This document shows positions 20,964 to 32,538 of a stretch of 64,000 nucleotides of DNA, piece by piece. Every line of letters begins with the position of its first letter. The stretch's first letter is position 1. The stretch lies in NCBI RefSeq assembly GCF_018777395.1, contig NZ_JAFJYC010000001.1, positions 2,542,001 through 2,606,000 of the forward strand, read 5' to 3'. This stretch comes from Candidatus Sodalis endolongispinus (GTDB lineage: Bacteria; Pseudomonadota; Gammaproteobacteria; Enterobacterales; Enterobacteriaceae). Under the pieces are notes generated by a model that saw nothing but the letters and a program-made list of their open reading frames with translations, did no database searches and had not been told where the DNA came from. Position numbers and translations under genes: made by a program.

Positions 20964-22402
20964 TGAGATTACGCGGGCGTTTGTTCTGGAAGATTTTGCT
21001 CGGATTATGGTTGATTTTTCTGCTAATTACCCAAGGACTGTGGGTTGGTTTCATCCTGTACGGCAACCGCCACGAACCGCCGGAAGAATCAATCGCCCGG
21101 CGTTTTATCAATTTGCAGATGACATCGGCCGAGTCGGCGCTGAAAGCGGGCGTTCTGCCCGCCTTGCATGCGTTGATGGCCAGTTGGCCGGACGGGGAAC
21201 AGGCCCTGCTGACTGTCAGGGCACCAAGCGCTGCCGCCGATGAACCCGGGCCGGTAACAGGGGACAATTCTTCCTTGGCCGGCAACGGCACCAGTCCGCT
21301 TGCGGGGACCGGGGCAGGGGATATCGATCACGGCGCCACGCCCGGCGCGACCAGGCGTCGGCCGCCGGGATCCCCGGCGCTGGCGCGGCTGGAATTCATC
21401 GCTAACCGGCAGGTTACGGCGGCCGATGGGCAGCAATATCTGCTGCATTATGACGTTGAAAACTTACGCAGGCTGTATCACAACGGCCACAGGAGCAACA
21501 TTCTCAATATGCCGAGCCCGCTGTTCTGGCTGGGCTTGACGGGTGGTCTGTTGTTCAGTTTTCTTCTGGCCTGGAACCTGACCCGCCCGATGCGCCAACT
21601 GCGCAGCGCCTTTGAGCGCGTGTCGCTGGGCGATTTAACGGTGCGTTTGCTCCCCGTTATGCGCCGACGCCACGATGAGATAACCGAAGTGGCGAAGGAC
21701 TTCGATGCCATGGCCGAGCGGCTGCAGGTACTGGTCGCGGCGCGCGAGGCGCTGTTGCATGACATTTCTCACGAACTGCGCACACCGCTGGCCCGTTTGC
21801 AGCTGGCAATCGGACTGGCGCATCAGAACCCGGCCAATGTGGATACCTATCTGGCGCGTATTGAGCAGGAAGCCGAGCGCCTTGACCGCATGGTGGGGGA
21901 ACTGCTGGCGCTTTCGCGCGCGGAGCACCAGGGCATGCTGGCGGAGGAATACTTCGACTTGCTGGGGCTGGTGGAATCGGTGGTCAATGATGCTCGCTAT
22001 GAGGCGCAGCTCACCAAGGTCACTATCGCGCTGACCGCCCGCCAGCCGGCGGACTATACCGTCAAAGGCAACGCAGAAATGATGCGACGTGCGGTGGAGA
22101 ATATTGTACGTAACGCGCTGCGTTTCTCCTTGCCGGGGCAAGAAATCGCCGTGTCGATGGCGGCGGAAGATCGCCTGCTTACGATCAGCGTGACGGATCA
22201 GGGGCCGGGTATTCCTAGTGAAAAACTCTCCAGCATTTTCGATCCCTTCGTGCTGGTGAACTCTCCGCAAAGCGGTAAAGGCTACGGCCTGGGTCTGGCG
22301 ATTACCCGCAAGGTGCTGTTGGCCCACGGCGGGTCAGTCGACGCGCATAATGGCCGCGATGGCGGGCTGCAAATCCAGTTGCGGCTACCGCACTGGCAGT
22401 AA
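20963..22402 (+). CDS. Two-component sensor histidine kinase (CpxA/RstB-like)
   Basis: 479 residues. A first membrane helix (residues 8-30) is followed by a periplasmic sensor region rich in Ala/Pro/Gly, and a second helix near 190-208. HAMP domain, then the HisKA H-box LLHDISHELRTPLARLQL, then an ATPase domain with the N-box ENIVRNALRF, DQGPGIP and GKGYGLGLAITRKV. The phospho-acceptor His is therefore present and the kinase is intact. It overlaps the frameshifted response regulator by 1 base, so it may have lost its partner. The periplasmic sensor segment gives no clear signal identity. Confidence 0.87.
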   Translation: MRLRGRLFWKILLGLWLIFLLITQGLWVGFILYGNRHEPPEESIARRFINLQMTSAESALKAGVLPALHALMASWPDGEQALLTVRAPSAAADEPGPVTGDNSSLAGNGTSPLAGTGAGDIDHGATPGATRRRPPGSPALARLEFIANRQVTAADGQQYLLHYDVENLRRLYHNGHRSNILNMPSPLFWLGLTGGLLFSFLLAWNLTRPMRQLRSAFERVSLGDLTVRLLPVMRRRHDEITEVAKDFDAMAERLQVLVAAREALLHDISHELRTPLARLQLAIGLAHQNPANVDTYLARIEQEAERLDRMVGELLALSRAEHQGMLAEEYFDLLGLVESVVNDARYEAQLTKVTIALTARQPADYTVKGNAEMMRRAVENIVRNALRFSLPGQEIAVSMAAEDRLLTISVTDQGPGIPSEKLSSIFDPFVLVNSPQSGKGYGLGLAITRKVLLAHGGSVDAHNGRDGGLQIQLRLPHWQ

Positions 22403-22712
22403 CCGCTTTCAAGTTGGCCGCTGTACCGAAGGGGTGGCGCTCGGCACCTGGACCGCGACGCGACCAGATTGCTGCGCGGGCAAGAGGACCTCGCCGGGGC
22501 GTGAGGCGATAACCTTGCTTCATTGGCAAGTGGACCATGCCGGGGGTTAATGCGATAACCTTGCTGCGCGGGCAAGATGACCCTGCCGTGGCCATCCCCT
22601 CCTCGTGTTTTGGCTTAGGCCAGGTGCCCGCGCCATGTCAATGTCTGGCGGGGCTAAGCGACTTAGGCCAGCATCCTTGCCGTCAACCACGCTGTTCCCT
22701 GACGACGCTGCC
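22403..22712. repeat. Intergenic region with degenerate tandem repeats of about 45-50 bp
   Basis: No gene is seen between the sensor kinase and crr. Three related units start near 22461, 22506 and 22553, sharing gcgataaccttgct and gcgggcaaga-type blocks followed by acc-tgccg. A second small duplication (cttaggccag twice) follows at about 22613-22675. They are too diverged to be a recent amplification. Confidence 0.55.
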
Positions 22713-22745
22713 AAAAAATAACGGCGCTCATTGAGCGCCGTTATT
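22713..22745 (-). terminator. Terminator of the ptsHI-crr operon
   Basis: A strong hairpin: ATAACGGCGCTCA and its complement TGAGCGCCGTTAT. On the minus strand it is followed by TTTTTT, as expected downstream of crr. It lies about 40 bp past the crr stop. Confidence 0.9.
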
Positions 22746-22783
22746 GTCATGCCCGCCGATGCGGTTGGCGGAAAAGCGAGGGG

Positions 22784-23293
22784 CTACTTGCGGATACGAA
22801 TGATCGGGGTTTCACCGACCACGACGCTGCCGGACAATTTCACCAGTTCTTTGATTTCGTCCATATTGGAAATAACTACCGGTGTCAGGGTCGATTTCGC
22901 TTTTTCTTCCAGCAACGGCAGATCGAACTCGATCACAACGTCACCTTTTTTCACGCGTTGACCTTCTTCAGCGATACGGCGGAATCCTTCGCCTTTCAGC
23001 TCAACGGTGTCGATACCGAAATGGACGAACAGATCAATGCCGCTGTCGGATTCGATGGAGAAAGCGTGATTAGTCTCGAAAATTTTGCCAATGGTGCCAT
23101 CTACCGGGGCAACCATTTTATTGCCGCTGGGCTTGATGGCGATCCCATCGCCCACGATCTTTTCAGCGAAAACCACGTCAGGAACATCTTCAATGTTTAC
23201 AATTTCCCCGGAAAGAGGTGCAACTATTTCAATGCTTCCCGTGTCTTTCTTGTCATCGGAAACCAGAGATTTCAGTTTATCGAACAAACCCAT
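22784..23293 (-). CDS. crr: PTS glucose-specific enzyme IIA
   Basis: Cytoplasmic phosphocarrier between HPr and the glucose IIBC permease. It also controls adenylate cyclase and inducer exclusion. 169 residues, the exact family length. The active-site pair is visible: the His of [10 protein letters not shown] and the phospho-accepting His of [14 protein letters not shown]. The N-terminus [14 protein letters not shown] is the typical membrane-associating helix. It is the last gene of ptsHI-crr, 41 bp after ptsI. Confidence 0.97.
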   Translation of the reverse strand: MGLFDKLKSLVSDDKKDTGSIEIVAPLSGEIVNIEDVPDVVFAEKIVGDGIAIKPSGNKMVAPVDGTIGKIFETNHAFSIESDSGIDLFVHFGIDTVELKGEGFRRIAEEGQRVKKGDVVIEFDLPLLEEKAKSTLTPVVISNMDEIKELVKLSGSVVVGETPIIRIRK

Positions 23294-23334
23294 AATCTTC
23301 TCCTAAGCATTTATATCGGGTCAGCGTCGTGAAA

Positions 23335-25062
23335 TCAGCAGAGCGTTTTTTCTTCAATAAATTTGTTGACCAGATTCATCAACTCTTCCGCTGTTGGCTG
23401 AGCTAATGCTTCCTCTGCTAATGCCTTTGCATCGCCAAAATTGGTATTGCGAATAATTTTCTTGATGCGCGGGATAGAGATAGCACTCATGCTGAATTCA
23501 TCCAGTCCCATCCCTAATAACAGTAGTGTAGCACGTTCATCTCCCGCCAGCTCGCCGCACATACCGGTCCATTTGCCCGCAGCGTGAGACGCGTCAATGA
23601 CTTGCTTGATTAATGTCAGTACTGCCGGAGACATAGGATTATACAGATGAGAAATCAGCTCATTACCGCGATCCACGGCAAGAGTATACTGGGTAAGGTC
23701 GTTTGTCCCAATACTAAAGAAATCGACTTCATGCGCCAGATGGCGCGCGATAACCGCGGCGGCGGACGTTTCCACCATCACGCCGACTGCGATATCCTCG
23801 TCGAAGGCCTTTCCCTCTTCACGCAGCTGCCCTTTCAACAACGAGAGCTCCTGCTTTAGGGTGCGCACTTCTTCCACCGAAATAATCATCGGATACATAA
23901 TGCGCAGTTTGCCGAACGCTGAAGCGCGCAGAATGGCGCGCAGCTGAGCGTGCAGCATCTCTTTACGATCCAGCCCGATGCGGATGGCGCGCCAGCCAAG
24001 GAACGGGTTGTCCTCTTTCGGCAAATTCATATAGGGCAAATCTTTATCGCCGCCGATATCCATAGTGCGTACGATGATGGAACCGGTGGGCATGGACTCC
24101 GCCACCGCTTTGTAAGCCTGGAATTGCTCGTCTTCGCTGGGCAGGGAATCGCGGTCCATAAACAGAAACTCGGTGCGATACAGACCAACCCCTTCCGCAC
24201 CATTACGTTCGGCACCCACGACGTCACGCACGGTACCGATATTGGCGCAGACTTCCACTTGGTGGCCGTCAAGCGTAACGGCGGGCAGATCTTTAAGTTT
24301 GGCCAGCTCGCTCTTCTCGGCGGCGTCCTGGCTTTGCAGCGCTTTCAGCTCTTCGATCACCGCCGGTTCGGGATTGATATAAACTTGGTTGTTGATCGCG
24401 TCCAGAATCAGATAATCGCCGTTGGCGACCTGCTTGGTAATATTGCCGGTGCCCACGATAGCCGGCAGCTCCAGCGAGCGTGCCATAATTGACGTATGGG
24501 AAGTTCTGCCGCCGATATCGGTGACAAAACCCAGCACTTTATCCAGATTCAACTGCGCGGTTTCCGAGGGCGTCAGATCCACCGCCACCAGCACGGCTTC
24601 CTCGCTGATAGCGCTTAAGTCGATAATCGGCATCGAGAGGATGTTGCGCAGTAACCGTTTACCAATGTCGCGCACGTCGGTGGCGCGTTCTTTAAGGTAT
24701 TCGTCGTCGAGTTCTTCCAACGCTTTCGCCTGCGTCTCAATCACGGAATAAACCGCGGCGTCCGCGCTGGCGAGGTCTTCTTTGATAAGGGCTATGATGT
24801 CCTGCTCAAGCTCTTCGTCTTCCAATAACATGATATGGCCTTCGAAGATGGCTTCCTTTTCTTCACCGAAGGTTTCACCCGCTTTGGTTTTGATCGCTTC
24901 CAATTGCGCGGAAGCTTTGGCACGTCCGGCAAGAAAACGTTCTACTTCCTGCTCAACCTGGTCCGCGGTGATCTTTTTCCGGTTGATGACAATCTCATCT
25001 TCCTTCAGTAGCAGCGCTTTACCAAAGACGATGCCCGGTGATGCTAAAATGCCTGAAATCAT
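23335..25062 (-). CDS. ptsI: PTS enzyme I (phosphoenolpyruvate-protein phosphotransferase)
   Basis: Takes phosphate from PEP and passes it to HPr. 575 residues, as in E. coli. The active-site His lies in [13 protein letters not shown]. The PEP-binding C-terminal barrel has [22 protein letters not shown] and MCGELAGDE with the catalytic Cys. Intact. Located 50 bp downstream of ptsH in the same operon. Confidence 0.97.
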   Translation of the reverse strand: MISGILASPGIVFGKALLLKEDEIVINRKKITADQVEQEVERFLAGRAKASAQLEAIKTKAGETFGEEKEAIFEGHIMLLEDEELEQDIIALIKEDLASADAAVYSVIETQAKALEELDDEYLKERATDVRDIGKRLLRNILSMPIIDLSAISEEAVLVAVDLTPSETAQLNLDKVLGFVTDIGGRTSHTSIMARSLELPAIVGTGNITKQVANGDYLILDAINNQVYINPEPAVIEELKALQSQDAAEKSELAKLKDLPAVTLDGHQVEVCANIGTVRDVVGAERNGAEGVGLYRTEFLFMDRDSLPSEDEQFQAYKAVAESMPTGSIIVRTMDIGGDKDLPYMNLPKEDNPFLGWRAIRIGLDRKEMLHAQLRAILRASAFGKLRIMYPMIISVEEVRTLKQELSLLKGQLREEGKAFDEDIAVGVMVETSAAAVIARHLAHEVDFFSIGTNDLTQYTLAVDRGNELISHLYNPMSPAVLTLIKQVIDASHAAGKWTGMCGELAGDERATLLLLGMGLDEFSMSAISIPRIKKIIRNTNFGDAKALAEEALAQPTAEELMNLVNKFIEEKTLC

Positions 25063-25112
25063 AACCCTACCTTACTCATGACACATGTTAACTAAAAAGA
25101 CCGGGCCGTATG

Positions 25113-25370
25113 TTATTCAAGCTCTGCCATCAGTTTAACCAAATGTTCTACCGCCTTCTGTTCGTCTTCGCCTTCCGCGGCGATAGTGACGACGGTACCC
25201 TGCGTCAGGCCCAGGGTTTGCAGTTTGAACAGGCTTTTCGCGCTCGCGCTTTTGCCATTGGAGGTCACGGTGATTTCGGAACTAAAGCCTTTAGCTTCCT
25301 TGACAAACTGGGCGGCGGGACGGGTATGCAGACCATTAGGAGCAGTAATCGTAACTTCTTGCTGGTACAT
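25113..25370 (-). CDS. ptsH: PTS phosphocarrier protein HPr
   Basis: An 85-residue HPr. The phospho-acceptor His is in [14 protein letters not shown] and the conserved Ser in [14 protein letters not shown]. It is the first gene of ptsH-ptsI-crr and carries phosphate from enzyme I to sugar-specific IIA proteins. Gene order and lengths match E. coli. Confidence 0.97.
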   Translation of the reverse strand: MYQQEVTITAPNGLHTRPAAQFVKEAKGFSSEITVTSNGKSASAKSLFKLQTLGLTQGTVVTIAAEGEDEQKAVEHLVKLMAELE

Positions 25371-25722
25371 TTTATTTCCCCAACTTATTAGATGATATCA
25401 GTGTTATGGGGCTAAAGTTTAGCCTAAAGGTTCACTTTAGCCTATATGGTTGTCGTGGAGTCTGTGGCGCAATAGTAGGCGATAATCGTCCTGACAGGGC
25501 GTCACAGCATTAATTGCTTAATCACGCCATCGGAGGCATGAATGCTTTTGACATTAATCATTATGCCGCTTTTCGTCGAAAATCTATAGGCCGACGAGCG
25601 TTTCTGTTGACTGTATAATAAATAGCCTGATTAATTTCATACTCCGAAATAATTGTCCGCTTAAATACAAGACAGGACCAACAAAATCAATTCGCGGTGG
25701 GTCGAAAGTATGATCCAGTCCA
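25371..25722 (-). promoter_or_regulatory. ptsH upstream region
   Basis: 350 bp between cysK and ptsH without a gene. It is AT-rich at 25540-25680 and must carry the ptsH promoters. In E. coli this region holds CRP- and Mlc-controlled promoters; no individual site was confirmed here. Confidence 0.5.
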
Positions 25723-25752
25723 CAAAAAAGCACCATGGCGGGTGCTTTTTTA
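25723..25752 (-). terminator. Terminator of cysK
   Basis: AAAAAAGCACC and GGTGCTTTTTT arms around a short loop, just past the cysK stop on the minus strand. The A and T runs on each side would allow it to act in both directions. Confidence 0.9.
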
Positions 25753-25774
25753 AACAAACCGGCTATAGCGGGCG

Positions 25775-26742
25775 TTATTGTAATTCAGGTGAAGTAAACA
25801 GATCGGCAAACAGAGCGGTGCTAAGGTAGCGCTCGCCGGATGAGGGCAGGACAACCACGATGTTCTTGTTGGCGAAGTCCCCTTCTTGCTGCAGTTTCAG
25901 CGCTGCCGCTACGGCGGCGCCGGAAGAGATGCCGGCCAGAATGCCTTCCTCTTCCATCAGACGGCGTGCGGTGCTGATAGCTTCATCGTTAGTGATTTTT
26001 TCTACCCGATCGATGAGTTTCAGGTCCAGATTATCGGGAATGAAACCGGCGCCAATCCCCTGGATTTTATGCGGGCCGGGCTTGATTTCGTCGCCGGCCA
26101 GCGCCTGTGTGATGACGGGGGAGTCGGTCGGATCCACCGCAACGGTAAACACATTCTTGCCCTGGGTGTTTTTCAGATAACGACTGACGCCGGTAATCGT
26201 TCCGCCGGTGCCCACGCCCGCGATAAACACGTCCACCTCGCCGTCGGTATCATGCCAAATTTCCGGGCCGGTGGTCTGCTCGTGAATGGCGGGGTTGGCC
26301 GGGTTACTGAATTGCTGCAGCATCAAAAAACGCGCGGGATCGGTTGCAACAATCTCCTCCGACTTGGCGATGGCGCCTTTCATGCCTTTCGGGCCGTCGG
26401 TCAGCACCAGATTGGCGCCCAAAGCTTTCAGCAGCTTACGGCGCTCACTGCTCATGGTTTCCGGCATGGTCAGCGTCGGTTTGTAGCCGCGGGCCCCGCC
26501 GCCACATAAGCCAAGGCGATACCAGTATTGCCGCTGGTGGACTCCACCAGTTCCACGCCGGGTTTAAGCACGCCCCGTTTTTCCGCATCCCAAATCATAT
26601 TCGCGCCGATGCGGCATTTGACGCTGAAGCTGGGATTGCGGGATTCCACCTTCGCCAGGATGCGACCATTGCCGATACGGTTTAAACGGACCAGCGGGGT
26701 ATGGCCGATAGTCAGTGAATTGTCTTCATAAATTTTGCTCAT
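25775..26742 (-). pseudogene. cysK: cysK (cysteine synthase A), frameshifted
   Basis: Almost identical in layout to E. coli Cys[22 protein letters not shown]-lysine motif [26 protein letters not shown], then a break. Two extra G bases in a G/C run (near 26492-26498) shift the frame. The correct continuation [14 protein letters not shown] is open in another frame to ELQ at 25775. The truncated 90-residue product would contain the PLP lysine but not the rest of the fold. It sits between cysZ and ptsH as in E. coli. Confidence 0.93.
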
Positions 26743-26857
26743 GACCAGTCCTATAGTTCAGGTGCGAAAGGAAGGGGTTTTCAGCCAAGCATACCCTTTC
26801 AGCATAGGGGTGGAAGTGACAGAATCGTATATCGTTATGTTATTAAGACATAAGTTT

Positions 26858-27614
26858 TTAAGAACCGGATACCGTATGGCCGGCGCGGTATTTATCCACC
26901 CACATTGCCGTGGCGCCGCAGACCGCCACCGGCAGGATCACCAGATTCACAATCGGTATCAAGGTAAACAAGATTACCAATGCACCGAACCGCATATTCG
27001 CCACTTTATGACGCCTGAGGGTGGCGCGCATGGCTGAGAACGGGATTTTATGGTTATCAAAGGGATAATCGCAATATTGAATCGCCAGCATCCAGGCGCT
27101 GAACAAAAACCACAGCACCGGCACCAGCGTCTGGCCAATGGCCGGGATAAAATGCAGGGCCAGTAAAATCAGTGCCCGTGGCAGGTAGTAACACAGCTTC
27201 ACCCATTCGCGGTGTATCACGCACCAGATACACCAGCCCGCTGTCAGGCGCGGCATGGCCTGTCAAGCGCGTTTCCAGACGTTCGGCCAGCAGGCCGCTA
27301 AAGGGGGCGACAATCACATTGGCTACGGTACTAAAGAAATAGCCGAATACCAGCAACACCGCCAGCACGCACAATGGCCAGAGGAGATAATTCAACCAGT
27401 GTAACCAATCGGGAACGTAGCTCATTAATTGCGGGATCCACTGGCTCAGCTGGCGATACAGCCACCAAAAAGCGCTGCCTAATAGCGCAATATTCACCAA
27501 TAGCGGCAGCAGGACATAGCGTTTAATGCCGGGTAGCATGATTAAACGCCAGCCGGCGAAAAAATAATGTATGCCACTGCGGGAAGTTATCTCTTTTTGC
27601 ATGTCGTTTTGCGC
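26858..27614 (-). pseudogene. cysZ: cysZ sulfate permease, frameshifted
   Basis: The N-terminal part ([51 protein letters not shown]) and the C-terminal part ([48 protein letters not shown]) both match CysZ. At about 27215 the frames do not meet: VRDTPR should be followed by about two residues and then REW. Roughly 13 bases appear lost between short CGCGA repeats. Start ATG 27614 (MAQND) or 27602 (MQKE) is plausible; an ATG at 27647 is also open. CysZ is the inner-membrane sulfate channel. Confidence 0.9.
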
Positions 27615-27775
27615 CATTTTGGTCCTGACAGATAAGGGTGTGATCACAGTTTTCGGCGTTTATTAACGCCGTTTGGTTCATTTTGTCTGAAAAAGCAGCA
27701 AAAAAAATAACTTGCCAAACTCTTTTTGCCAGAAAGTACCCTGTAGACTTGCACTTGTCTACGCAGGCAAATACA

Positions 27776-27791
27776 GTTAAGAGAGTAAATG
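27776..27791. repeat. Left copy of a 16-bp direct repeat flanking IS copy 1
   Basis: gttaagagagtaaatg directly precedes the left end of the insertion sequence. The identical 16 bases start at 29019, right after its right end. It is longer than the usual IS3-family target duplication. Confidence 0.9.
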
Positions 27792-27855
27792 TGATTTATC
27801 CCCCTGAAACACCAGACAGTAGCTGTATCTCCAGATAAGAGATAGGCTTGAATAT

Positions 27856-28242
27856 ATGTCTAACACTAACGCCAATTTTGATATGACCGGGATCCTGTTA
27901 GGTCAAGAAGTCCGTAAACGTAAAACTCCTCAGGAAAAAATGGCCATTATTCAGCAGACGATGGAGCCCGGCATGAATGTCTCCCATCTCGCACGACTGC
28001 ACGGTATCCAGCCCAGCCTGCTGTTTAAGTGGAAAAAGCAATATCAGGAAGGCAGCCTCACCGCCGGGGAGGACGTTGTTCCTGCCTCTGAGCTTGCAGC
28101 TGCATTGAAGCAGGTCCGGGAGCTCCAGCGCCTTCTGGGTAAGAAGACGATGGAGGTTGAGATCCTAAAAGAAGCCGTGGAGTACGGCCAGTCACGAAAA
28201 TGGATAGCGCACGCGCCCTTGTTGCCAAAGGCCGGGGAATAG
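27856..28242 (+). CDS. IS2-group OrfA
   Basis: 128 residues: a helix-turn-helix ([37 protein letters not shown]) followed by a leucine-zipper-like region ([30 protein letters not shown]). Typical IS3-family OrfA, which binds the element ends. It overlaps orfB. The A6G slippery run that makes the OrfAB fusion in IS2 is not seen in the overlap; only AAAA is present, so fusion would be inefficient. The reading frame itself is intact. Confidence 0.9.
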   Translation: MSNTNANFDMTGILLGQEVRKRKTPQEKMAIIQQTMEPGMNVSHLARLHGIQPSLLFKWKKQYQEGSLTAGEDVVPASELAAALKQVRELQRLLGKKTMEVEILKEAVEYGQSRKWIAHAPLLPKAGE

Positions 28243-28976
28243 CACAGGTCAGCCGCGCCATGAGCGGGTCGCGTGCGCCGCTGTCACTGCGGATTAAGCG
28301 TTCTGCCGACTGGCAGGACAGGCGCTGTAACCGGCGTAATGACGAAGCAGACGCTGAAATACTGTCGGACATCCTCGACATCATCAGCGATATGCCCAGC
28401 TACGGCTATCGGCGGGTGTGGGGCATCCTGCGTAAACAACGTCGCGCAGAGGGACTGCCGCCGGTAAATGCGAAACGACTTTACAGGATCATGTGTGAGC
28501 ATAACCTGCTGTTATTACATTGAAAACCAGAGCGGCCGAGGCGTGAGCATAAGGGCAGGATCGCGGTGGCAGAAAGCGATATGCGCTGGTGTTCAGATGG
28601 CTTCGAGTTCGGCTGCGACAACGGTGAAAAACTGCGGGTCACGTTCGCACTGGACTGCTGCGACAGAGAGGCCATAGACTGGGCTGCGAGCACTGTAGGC
28701 TACGACAGTTCGACCGTGCAGGATGTGATGCTGAGGTCGGTAGAAAAGCGCTTCGGCGACAGGTTACCCGATACAGCGGTGCAGTGGTTGACGGACAACG
28801 GTTCAGCGTATACCGCGCATGAAACGCAGAGGTTCGCCAGAGAACTGGATCTGGAGCCCTGCACAACAGCGGTGAGCACCCCGCAGAGCAATGGCATGGC
28901 CGAACGGTTCGTGAAGACGATGAAGGAAGACTATATCACTCTCCGAGAGAATACCGGCGGCAGCGGGCTTCGTTAA
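28200..28976 (+). pseudogene. IS2-group OrfB transposase, internal stop and truncated
   Basis: Begins [21 protein letters not shown]. After LLLLH a TGA (28521-28523) interrupts the frame, which continues [19 protein letters not shown] in the same frame. The catalytic residues are present: Asp in RWCSDGFEF, Asp in [13 protein letters not shown], Glu in [10 protein letters not shown]. After EDYI the normal ~45-residue stretch up to the SPREY motif is missing and the frame ends in [12 protein letters not shown]. Expression as an active transposase is therefore very unlikely. Confidence 0.9.
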
Positions 28977-29018
28977 CTTAAGATACAAAAGCTGTCCGGA
29001 GATGGCAGGGCAAGATCA

Positions 29019-29034
29019 GTTAAGAGAGTAAATG
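29019..29034. repeat. Right copy of the 16-bp direct repeat flanking IS copy 1
   Basis: gttaagagagtaaatg, identical to 27776-27791 and adjoining the right end of the element. Taken as a target-site duplication of unusual length. Confidence 0.85.
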
Positions 29035-29081
29035 TTTGCCGCTATGGCAATGTGCAATGAATTAGAACAGCTGAGATGGCA

Positions 29082-30080
29082 ATGATGCAGGATTTGCGTC
29101 TGATATTAATCGTCGTGTGTGCGATCGCGATTATAGCGTTACTGTTACATGGTCTTTGGACCAGTCGTAAAGAGCGCTCTGCGGTTTTTCGTGACCGCCC
29201 GGTCAAACGACTGAAACAACAACGTCAGGATCAGTACGAACCGCCGCTATATGAGCGGGATGAGGGCGTGGGGGAAGTCCGCGTCACGCGCGTGCGCCAC
29301 CACCACGACGCAGACATCGGCCGTATCGATGACGACGCGCCATTCTCCCGCCCCGCCACTCGCGCAAGCGAAGGCGAGCGGGATGAGGCCGATGCTGCGG
29401 TCGATCCCCTTTTCGATGAGGGTGTCGGCCAGCCAGCCGCCTACCGCGAGCCGCCGCAAATCCGCACTGCCGAGCCTGCCATGCCCGCGCGTGAGCAAGT
29501 GGCTCCCGGCGATGCGTCGCGCGATGAAGCTGAACCGCTGTTGCCTGCCGCCAGCCGTGCTGCTGCGCCCCAAAACGATTATCGGTCTGCGACGCCTGCC
29601 GCCGACGGCGGGGCTTCCGCCCCGGCACAAGAGGGTTCGGCACAGGTGCAGGAAAAAGAAACGGTGCTGGTGCTGCATGTCGCCGCCCATAACGGGACGG
29701 TGCTAGGCGGCGAAGAGTTGCTGCAAAGCGTGCTGCAGGCCGGTTTTCAGTTCGGCGAAATGAATATTTTCCATCGTCACCTCAACCCCGCCGGCAGCGG
29801 GCCGGTGCTGTTTAGTCTGGCCAATATGGTCAAGCCCGGCTCGTTCAATCCTGACGATATGGCTGATTTCACCACGCCGGGTATTTCTATGTTCATGATG
29901 GTGCCCTCTTACGGCGATGCCCATCAGAACTTTAAGCTCATGCTGCAGTCCGCCCAGCGTATCGCCGATGATTGCGGCGGCGTGGTGCTTGACGATGAGC
30001 GGCGAATGATGACCCCGCAGAAACTGGATGGCTACAAAGCGCGCATTCGCCAGGTGCTGGATGCCAATGCCGGTGCCTGA
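29082..30080 (+). CDS. zipA: Cell-division protein ZipA
   Basis: Essential inner-membrane division protein that tethers and stabilises FtsZ. The start is placed at ATG 29082 to match [18 protein letters not shown], the conserved N-terminal anchor; the frame is open from 29076. A charged linker ([12 protein letters not shown]) and a long Pro/Ala/acidic-rich tether follow. The C-terminal FtsZ-binding domain (from ~residue 195) has [22 protein letters not shown] and RRMMTPQKL. 332 residues. The insertion sequence lies 64 bp upstream, so transcription must come from the remaining 5' region or from inside the element. Confidence 0.95.
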   Translation: MMQDLRLILIVVCAIAIIALLLHGLWTSRKERSAVFRDRPVKRLKQQRQDQYEPPLYERDEGVGEVRVTRVRHHHDADIGRIDDDAPFSRPATRASEGERDEADAAVDPLFDEGVGQPAAYREPPQIRTAEPAMPAREQVAPGDASRDEAEPLLPAASRAAAPQNDYRSATPAADGGASAPAQEGSAQVQEKETVLVLHVAAHNGTVLGGEELLQSVLQAGFQFGEMNIFHRHLNPAGSGPVLFSLANMVKPGSFNPDDMADFTTPGISMFMMVPSYGDAHQNFKLMLQSAQRIADDCGGVVLDDERRMMTPQKLDGYKARIRQVLDANAGA

Positions 30081-30452
30081 CTCGCGCGAGTAAAACCCCC
30101 GGCGGCGGTTAATCGGCACCTATTAGCGTCTGACCGTACCCGCCGCGATTAAACTTACCCAGCCAACGACGGTTTTTCAATGTGAGCGGTAGCGGTAAAT
30201 TGACCCGACCGACGGCGGTTTTTTTCGCTGTGGCCGGTGGCGGTTAACCTCTCCTGCCAGCGACGGTTTTCACTCTCGCCAGTAGCGGTAAATTGACCCG
30301 GCCGCTGGCGATTTGTTTCGCTGTGGCCGGTGGCGGCCAACTTACCCAGCTTACGAGAGTTTACCGGATCCCACCGGCGGCGGTTATACTTATCTTGCCG
30401 GTCAACGCTAACCTGAACCGACCGGTTGCTGCTAAAATAGCGTTTATCCTCA
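30081..30452. repeat. zipA-ligA intergenic region with a degenerate 46-48 bp tandem repeat
   Basis: About 370 bp without a gene. From 30140 to about 30375 roughly five units of 46-48 bp recur, each with ggttttt, a gcggtagcggtaa-type block and ccagc-gacgg. Alternate units look more alike than neighbours, suggesting growth in two-unit steps. The repeat leaves the minus-strand frame open by chance. Confidence 0.65.
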
Positions 30453-30475
30453 GCCCCCTCTTGCGGGGGTTTTTG
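30453..30475 (+). terminator. Terminator or attenuator between zipA and ligA
   Basis: CCCCC and GGGGG arms with a TCTTGC loop, followed by TTTTT. It ends about 17 bp before the ligA start codon, so any ligA transcript starting upstream must read through it. Confidence 0.65.
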
Positions 30476-30482
30476 CTGCTGA

Positions 30483-32516
<2,034 letters not shown>

Positions 32517-32538
32517 CCCGGCGCATAAGGGAGCAAAA

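Larger units (their letters stand above)
27792..29018 (+). mobile_element. IS2-group (IS3 family) insertion sequence, copy 1, defective
   Basis: 1227 bp, ends TGATTTATCCCCCTG (left) and the complement of TGATCTTGCCCTGCC (right). Two overlapping reading frames, orfA and orfB, encode proteins close to those of E. coli IS2 (1331 bp). Nearly identical to the copy at 43355-44575. It lies in the 5' region of zipA, between the cysZ/zipA divergent region and the zipA start, and could alter zipA transcription. Both copies carry an internal stop in orfB and a missing C-terminal segment, so the element cannot make a normal transposase. Confidence 0.92.

Noticed and set aside
27776..29034. The 16-bp direct repeats as part of the insertion sequence rather than its flanks
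   Set aside because: The second copy of the element (43355-44575) lacks this sequence at both ends, so it is not part of the element.
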